A stretch of DNA of 64,000 nucleotides, from assembly GCF_000217955.3 (NCBI RefSeq), contig NZ_AFOY02000028.1, forward strand, positions 24,691 to 88,690, given 5' to 3'. The number at the start of each line of letters is the position of its first letter. Position 1 is the stretch's first letter. This document shows positions 59,296-64,000 of this stretch, piece after piece. The position numbers and the translations under genes are program-made. This DNA is from Pseudomonas fluorescens HK44 (GTDB taxonomy: Bacteria; Pseudomonadota; Gammaproteobacteria; Pseudomonadales; Pseudomonadaceae). Below the pieces are notes generated by a model. That model saw only the letters and a program-made list of their open reading frames with translations, was not told where the DNA came from and did not search any database.

Positions 59296-62142
59296 ATGGC
59301 GCAGCAGTATCAACCGGGGCAACGCTGGATTAGTGACAGCGAAGCCGAGCTAGGTTTAGGCACCGTTCTGGCACAGGACGGTCGCTTGCTGACCGTGCTC
59401 TATCCGGCCACTGGCGACACTCGCCAGTACGCGCTACGGAATGCGCCCCTCACTCGCGTGAGGTTTTCGCCGGGTGACATGATCACTCACTTCGAAGGCT
59501 GGAAAATGACCGTGCGCGAAGTCGACGACGTCGACGGCCTGCTGGTCTACCACGGGCTCAACGCGCAGAACGAAGTGGTGACCCTGCCTGAGACCCAATT
59601 GTCGAACTTCATCCAGTTCCGTTTGGCCAGCGACCGTTTGTTCGCCGGGCAGATCGACCCACTGGCCTGGTTCTCGCTGCGCTATCACACCCTGGAACAC
59701 ACCAGCCGCCAGTTGCAATCCTCGCTCTGGGGCCTGGGTGGCGTGCGTGCGCAGCCGATCGCCCACCAATTGCACATCGCCCGTGAAGTCGCTGACCGTA
59801 TCGCGCCGCGGGTTCTGCTGGCGGACGAAGTCGGTTTGGGAAAAACCATCGAAGCAGGTCTGGTGATCCATCGCCAACTGCTCTCGGGCCGCGCCAACCG
59901 CGTGTTGATCCTGGTGCCGGAAAACCTCCAGCACCAGTGGCTGGTGGAGATGCGCCGTCGTTTCAACCTGCAAGTCGCGCTGTTCGATGAAGAGCGCTTC
60001 ATCGAAAGCGATGCCGGCAACCCGTTCGAAGACACCCAGCTCGCACTGGTCGCTCTGGAATGGCTGGTGGACGACGAAAAGGCCCAGGACGCGCTGTTCG
60101 CTGCCGGCTGGGACTTGCTGGTGGTCGACGAAGCGCACCACCTGGTGTGGCACGAAGATCAGGTCAGCCCTGAGTATTCGCTGGTCGAGCAACTCGCGGA
60201 AACCATTCCCGGTGTGCTGCTGCTGACCGCGACCCCGGAGCAACTGGGTCAGGACAGCCACTTCGCACGCCTGCGCCTGCTCGATCCAAACCGTTTCCAT
60301 GACCTGAAGGCCTTCCGCGCCGAGAGCGAAAACTATCGCCCGGTAGCCGAAGCCGTTCAGGAGCTGATGGACCAGGGGCGCTTGTCCCCGGCCGCGCACA
60401 AAACCATCCAGGGTTTCCTCGGTGACGAAGGCGAAGCGCTGCTGACCGCCGTCAACGCTGGCGACGCTGAAGCCAGCGCCCGTCTGGTCCGCGAACTGCT
60501 GGATCGCCACGGCACTGGCCGCGTACTGTTCCGTAACACCCGCGCTGCGGTGCAAGGCTTCCCGGAACGCAAACTGCATCCGTACCCGCTGCCGTGCCCG
60601 GACGAATACCTCGAACTGCCATTGGGTGAGCACGCCGAGCTGTACCCGGAAGTCAGCTTCCAGGCTCAGCCGGATATAGATGAAGAACAACGCTGGTGGC
60701 GCTTCGACCCACGGGTCGAGTGGCTGATCGATCAGCTGAAAATGCTCAAGCGCACCAAAGTGCTGGTGATCTGTGCCCACGCCGAAACCGCGATGGACCT
60801 GGAAGACGCCCTGCGCGTACGTTCCGGTATCCCGGCCACGGTGTTCCACGAAGGCATGAACATCCTCGAGCGTGATCGCGCGGCGGCTTACTTCGCCGAC
60901 GAAGAATTCGGCGCCCAGGTGCTGATCTGTTCTGAAATCGGCAGTGAAGGTCGCAACTTCCAGTTCTCCCACCACCTGGTGCTGTTCGATCTGCCATCGC
61001 ATCCGGACCTGCTGGAACAGCGGATCGGGCGTCTCGACCGGATCGGTCAGAAGCACGTCATCGAACTGCACGTGCCGTACCTGGAAACCAGCCCGCAAGA
61101 GCGCCTGTTCCAGTGGTATCACGAAGCGCTGAATGCGTTCCTCAATACCTGCCCGACCGGCAACGCCTTGCAGCATCAGTTCGGCCCGCGCCTGCTGCCG
61201 CTGCTGGAAAACGCCGATGACGGCGAGTGGCAAGCGCTGATCGACGAAGCCCGTACCACCCGTGAAAACCTCGAAGCCGAGTTGCACAGCGGCCGTGACC
61301 GCCTGCTGGAGCTCAATTCCGGTGGCGCGGGCGAAGGTGACGCGCTGGTTGAGGCGATCCTTGAACAAGACGATCAGTTCGCCCTGCCGATCTACATGGA
61401 AACCCTGTTCGACGCGTTCGGCATCGACAGCGAAGACCATTCGGAAAACGCGCTGATCCTCAAGCCGAGCGAAAAAATGCTCGACGCCAGCTTCCCGCTG
61501 GGCGACGACGAAGGTGTGACCATCACCTACGACCGCAACCAGGCGCTGTCTCGCGAAGACATGCAATTCATCACCTGGGAGCACCCGATGGTTCAAGGCG
61601 GCATGGACCTGGTGCTGTCCGGTTCGATGGGTAACACCGCCGTTGCGCTGATCAAGAACAAGGCACTCAAGCCTGGCACCGTGTTGCTGGAACTGCTCTA
61701 CGTCAGCGAAGTGGTTGCCCCGCGTTCGCTGCAACTGGGCCGTTACCTGCCGCCGGCTGCGCTGCGCTGCCTGCTCGATGCCAACGGCAACGACCTGTCG
61801 AGCCGTGTCTCGTTCGAGACCCTCAACGACCAGCTCGAAAGCGTGCCACGCGCCAGCGCCAACAAGTTCGTCCAGGCCCAGCGTGATCAACTGACACCGC
61901 GCATCAATGCCGGTGAAGAGAAGATCACCCCGCGCCACGCCGAACGTGTAGCCGAAGCGCAACGCCGCCTGGCCGCTGACACCGAAGAAGAACTGGCGCG
62001 CCTGACTGCCCTGCAAGCGGTCAACCCGACGGTGCGCGACAGCGAACTGGTTGCCCTGCGCCAGCAGCGCGAACAAGGCCTGGCCATGCTCGACAAAGCG
62101 GCACTGCGACTGGAAGCTATCCGGGTGCTGGTGGCGGGTTAA
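59296..62142 (+). CDS. rapA: RNA polymerase-associated ATPase RapA (HepA)
   Basis: A 948-aa Swi2/Snf2-type protein. It binds core RNA polymerase and uses ATP to recycle it after transcription. N-terminal Tudor-like RNAP-binding region (about 1-110); helicase motifs with Walker A ADEVGLGKT (Lys183) and DEAH box at residues 278-281; motif V/VI in LICSEIGSEGRNFQFSHHLV and RIGRLDRIGQKH near 577. Length is usual for Pseudomonas RapA. The group II intron lies 24 bases after its stop. Confidence 0.96.
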   Translation: MAQQYQPGQRWISDSEAELGLGTVLAQDGRLLTVLYPATGDTRQYALRNAPLTRVRFSPGDMITHFEGWKMTVREVDDVDGLLVYHGLNAQNEVVTLPETQLSNFIQFRLASDRLFAGQIDPLAWFSLRYHTLEHTSRQLQSSLWGLGGVRAQPIAHQLHIAREVADRIAPRVLLADEVGLGKTIEAGLVIHRQLLSGRANRVLILVPENLQHQWLVEMRRRFNLQVALFDEERFIESDAGNPFEDTQLALVALEWLVDDEKAQDALFAAGWDLLVVDEAHHLVWHEDQVSPEYSLVEQLAETIPGVLLLTATPEQLGQDSHFARLRLLDPNRFHDLKAFRAESENYRPVAEAVQELMDQGRLSPAAHKTIQGFLGDEGEALLTAVNAGDAEASARLVRELLDRHGTGRVLFRNTRAAVQGFPERKLHPYPLPCPDEYLELPLGEHAELYPEVSFQAQPDIDEEQRWWRFDPRVEWLIDQLKMLKRTKVLVICAHAETAMDLEDALRVRSGIPATVFHEGMNILERDRAAAYFADEEFGAQVLICSEIGSEGRNFQFSHHLVLFDLPSHPDLLEQRIGRLDRIGQKHVIELHVPYLETSPQERLFQWYHEALNAFLNTCPTGNALQHQFGPRLLPLLENADDGEWQALIDEARTTRENLEAELHSGRDRLLELNSGGAGEGDALVEAILEQDDQFALPIYMETLFDAFGIDSEDHSENALILKPSEKMLDASFPLGDDEGVTITYDRNQALSREDMQFITWEHPMVQGGMDLVLSGSMGNTAVALIKNKALKPGTVLLELLYVSEVVAPRSLQLGRYLPPAALRCLLDANGNDLSSRVSFETLNDQLESVPRASANKFVQAQRDQLTPRINAGEEKITPRHAERVAEAQRRLAADTEEELARLTALQAVNPTVRDSELVALRQQREQGLAMLDKAALRLEAIRVLVAG

Positions 62143-62203
62143 GCCCTCCTCTTTACCCTGTGATAATCGGCATAGGGGACGGCCTTCATAGGCCGCTCCC
62201 CTG

Positions 62204-62241
62204 CCACACCACCCGGCATGCGGGTCCGCACCGGGCGGTTC
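62204..62241 (-). ncRNA. Group II intron domain V
   Basis: On the minus strand GAACCGCCCGGTGCGG, then ACCCGCATGCCGGGTGGTG: the conserved catalytic hairpin of bacterial group II introns. Domain VI follows at about 62166-62203 (GCAGGGGAGCGGCC ... GGCCGTCCCCTATGC). Confidence 0.8.
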
Positions 62242-62253
62242 GAGAGATTGAGG

Positions 62254-63543
62254 TTATGAGAAACGCACTAATCCCAGCCTGTCGAACCACGCAATATTAA
62301 GCACGCGATTCAGGTCAAGACGACTGTTATGCCACCAGCGGCAGGTGTTTCCTGCCACCTTCTGCGCCACCTGGTTATTCGCGCCAAGTGCTCGCAGCTC
62401 ACGATACGTCGTCGTTCCGCGCTTCCATTGTTTAAGCTGGATCGCTCGCAACCGGTGTCGTATCCATTCGTCCAGCGCACGCCAGACGGCTGGGGTTTGC
62501 GACAACCCAAAGTAAGCTTTCCATCCCAAAATGTAAGGTTGTAGGTCATCGACAATCTGCTGCAAGCTACGGCCACACGAGCGTCGGGTGTACCAGCGTA
62601 TTCGTTGCTTGAACTGCTTCTGCGCTTTATAGGATGCGGCACGCTTGACTTCGCCGCGGGCTGACCACAACTCATAGCCCAGAAACTTGCGACCAAACGC
62701 GCTCGTCACTGCACTCTTGCTCTCGTTGACGCTCAAGTGCAGCTTTTCGTACAGCTGCCTCAGCAGGGCCATTACCCGCTGCCCCGCCTTCTGACTGCGA
62801 ACATAAACGTTCGCATCATCGGCATAGCGCACAAAACAATGTCCCCTGCGCTCAAGCTCTCGGTCCACTTCGTCCAGCAGCACATTCGCCAGCAACGGCG
62901 ACAGCGGGCCGCCTTGCGGCGCCCCGCAGCGGCTTTTCTCGACCACTCCATTGATCAGCGTTCCCGCATCCAGATAGGCACGAATCAGCCGGATAACCGC
63001 CTGATCCGTGGTCCGTTTGCGCAAACGATCCATCAAGATGTCGTGATCGACCCGGTCGAAGAACTTCTCCAGATCAACATCCACCACCACTTTACGTCCT
63101 GAAGAAACATGGCGCTGAGCCGCTAAAACGGCGCCCTGCGCACAGCGTCCCGGACGAAAGCCGTAGCTGTGTTCACTGAAAGTCGGATCGAGTAATGGCT
63201 GCAAGACTTGCAGCAGCGCTTGTTGGATCAAACGGTCGGTGACCGTTGGGATACCCAGCTCGCGTTGACCGCCGTCAGGTTTGGGAATGGCTACACGCCG
63301 TACCGGACTGGGCCGGTAGACACCTGATAGAAGCTGTTCACGAATCGCCGCCCATTGGGTCAGCAGGTACTCGGCCGTCTGATCAATATCCAGACCGTCG
63401 ACTCCCGCTGCACCTTTGTTGGCCTTGACCCGTTTCCACGCCCGCTTCAGGTTTTCTCTCGCAAAGGCCCGTTCCAGCAGCCCTTGCCCTGCGTTGTCGG
63501 ATTCATCTTGCGGGCGATTGACCTCGTCGCTGACGGGACTTCC
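62254..63543 (-). CDS. ltrA: Group II intron reverse transcriptase/maturase, start unclear (possible frameshift)
   Basis: A 429-codon frame with RT blocks: AGVDGLDIDQTAEYL, LGIPTVTDRLIQQALLQVL, DVDLEKFFDRVDHDILMDRL, RCGAPQGGPLSPLLANVLL and FVRYADDANVYVRS (catalytic YADD), then maturase/thumb and C-terminal WWHNSRLDLNRVLNIAWFDR. It is complete at the C-terminus. The frame opens after a TGA at 63546 and has no ATG or GTG before a TTG at 63231, in the middle of the RT domain. An ATG at 63571 opens another frame (METASGEAVRKSRQRR), so a one-base shift near 63540 may have broken the protein. Confidence 0.75.
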   Translation of the reverse strand, partial: GSPVSDEVNRPQDESDNAGQGLLERAFARENLKRAWKRVKANKGAAGVDGLDIDQTAEYLLTQWAAIREQLLSGVYRPSPVRRVAIPKPDGGQRELGIPTVTDRLIQQALLQVLQPLLDPTFSEHSYGFRPGRCAQGAVLAAQRHVSSGRKVVVDVDLEKFFDRVDHDILMDRLRKRTTDQAVIRLIRAYLDAGTLINGVVEKSRCGAPQGGPLSPLLANVLLDEVDRELERRGHCFVRYADDANVYVRSQKAGQRVMALLRQLYEKLHLSVNESKSAVTSAFGRKFLGYELWSARGEVKRAASYKAQKQFKQRIRWYTRRSCGRSLQQIVDDLQPYILGWKAYFGLSQTPAVWRALDEWIRHRLRAIQLKQWKRGTTTYRELRALGANNQVAQKVAGNTCRWWHNSRLDLNRVLNIAWFDRLGLVRFS

Positions 63544-64000
63544 TCACGGCTTCACCGCTCGCAGTCTCCATCCGCCCCGCGTTTGGCAGGCATCTGACTT
63601 CCGGTCTTTCGTATCAACATGGCCTATAACGCTTTCTCTCGTTCGGCCCTTCGTCAAAAAAAAAGACTACTACGGCCTCTGCTGACTTCTCGCTCCGGCT
63701 GGCACCGTCGCCCTTTCAGGCATAAGGCGAGATCTCCCCAGGTAAGAACGCAATCCTTCACCACACAACCGCCGGATTTACACAGCCTGATCCTTGACCA
63801 CAAGAGCTTCGCGGTTTTGTGCCCGCTCGCCCTGATCGGCCGCGCCTTTTATCCGGTTCTTGTACATCGGCTCATGGCTTCGATTCACGCTTCCTCCCCA
63901 CACTCGGTCACCCTCATGCAGTTGCGCTTCACTTCGTTCGCTGTGGTCAGCTTACGGCGGGACTTTCACCCACAAGATTGCGCCCATGCTGGGCGCACAC

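Larger units (their letters stand above)
62166..63998 (-). mobile_element. Group II intron (minus strand), 5' end at window edge
   Basis: The 5' end begins GTGCGCCCAGCATGGGCG near 63998 and the 3' end is in ...CTATGCCGAT near 62166, giving about 1.83 kb. It contains a maturase frame, domain V and domain VI hairpins near the 3' end, and a 450-base 5' structured region (63544-63998) without genes. The intron sits right after rapA and is inserted in the antisense direction to it, so it does not break rapA. The 5' exon is only two bases inside the window. Confidence 0.85.

Noticed and set aside
59434..62076. 880-codon open frame on the minus strand
   Set aside because: Antisense to rapA, whose helicase motifs are clear; the frame is a by-product of high GC codon use.

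Overview
The window is chromosomal DNA from a fluorescent Pseudomonas (P. fluorescens group). The evidence is a complete protocatechuate/beta-ketoadipate (pca) cluster with an IclR-type PcaR, an EmhABC/TtgABC efflux operon behind its TetR repressor, OlsBA ornithine-lipid genes, FosA, RapA, CcoM, DUF6124, and dispersed REP/BIME palindromes of the GTGGCGAGGGAGC and CGGGCAAGCC types. No prophage, CRISPR array, tRNA or rRNA was seen. The only clear mobile element is a group II intron filling the right end.

Layout. 1-3.2 kb: end of a DUF1800 gene, its DUF1501 partner, and two tandem AidA/PixA inclusion-body proteins. 3.4-15.7 kb: mostly single housekeeping or accessory genes (DUF4142, PAS-GAF-GGDEF cyclase, FosA, iron alcohol dehydrogenase, SIR2-like DUF4917, YegP, RHH, DJ-1/PfpI, EamA transporter, methyltransferase) and a TPM/TPM/LemA operon. 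15.9-25 kb: BglX, ClsB, YceI, a serine hydrolase pair, then an acyl-CoA-dehydrogenase-like gene divergent from olsBA, with a Pho-box-like array between them, and AcpH. 25-27.8 kb: arsR-MFS-xenB operon behind three copies of a 15-bp operator-like repeat. 27.9-29 kb: two AT-rich unknown beta-rich proteins. 29.2-35.9 kb: emhR and emhABC with a conserved TtgR-type operator.

36.7-40.8 kb (minus strand) is the most interesting part. It is a compact gene set that looks like a RiPP (modified peptide) cluster. An 85-aa NHLP/Os1348-like precursor ending in Asp is followed by a strong intergenic hairpin, a GNAT acetyltransferase, a HExxH protein of the peptide beta-hydroxylase type, and a 657-aa fusion of an MNIO (DUF692) domain to a SagB-like nitroreductase domain. 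No transporter or protease gene is nearby.

41.4-54.8 kb: pca region. An OprD-type porin and a lipoprotein polysaccharide deacetylase lie on the plus strand. On the minus strand, reading from the right, come pcaR, pcaK, pcaI-J-F, pcaH-G, pcaT and pcaB-D-C. Together they cover uptake of 4-hydroxybenzoate/protocatechuate, ring cleavage and conversion to succinyl-CoA and acetyl-CoA. Four PcaR-box-like sites lie before pcaR, pcaK, pcaI and the porin. 55-62 kb: small conserved proteins, a Pit phosphate transporter, a repeat-rich intergenic block, CcoM with Anr-like boxes, and RapA. 62.2-64 kb: group II intron on the minus strand, whose reverse transcriptase frame lacks a usual start codon.
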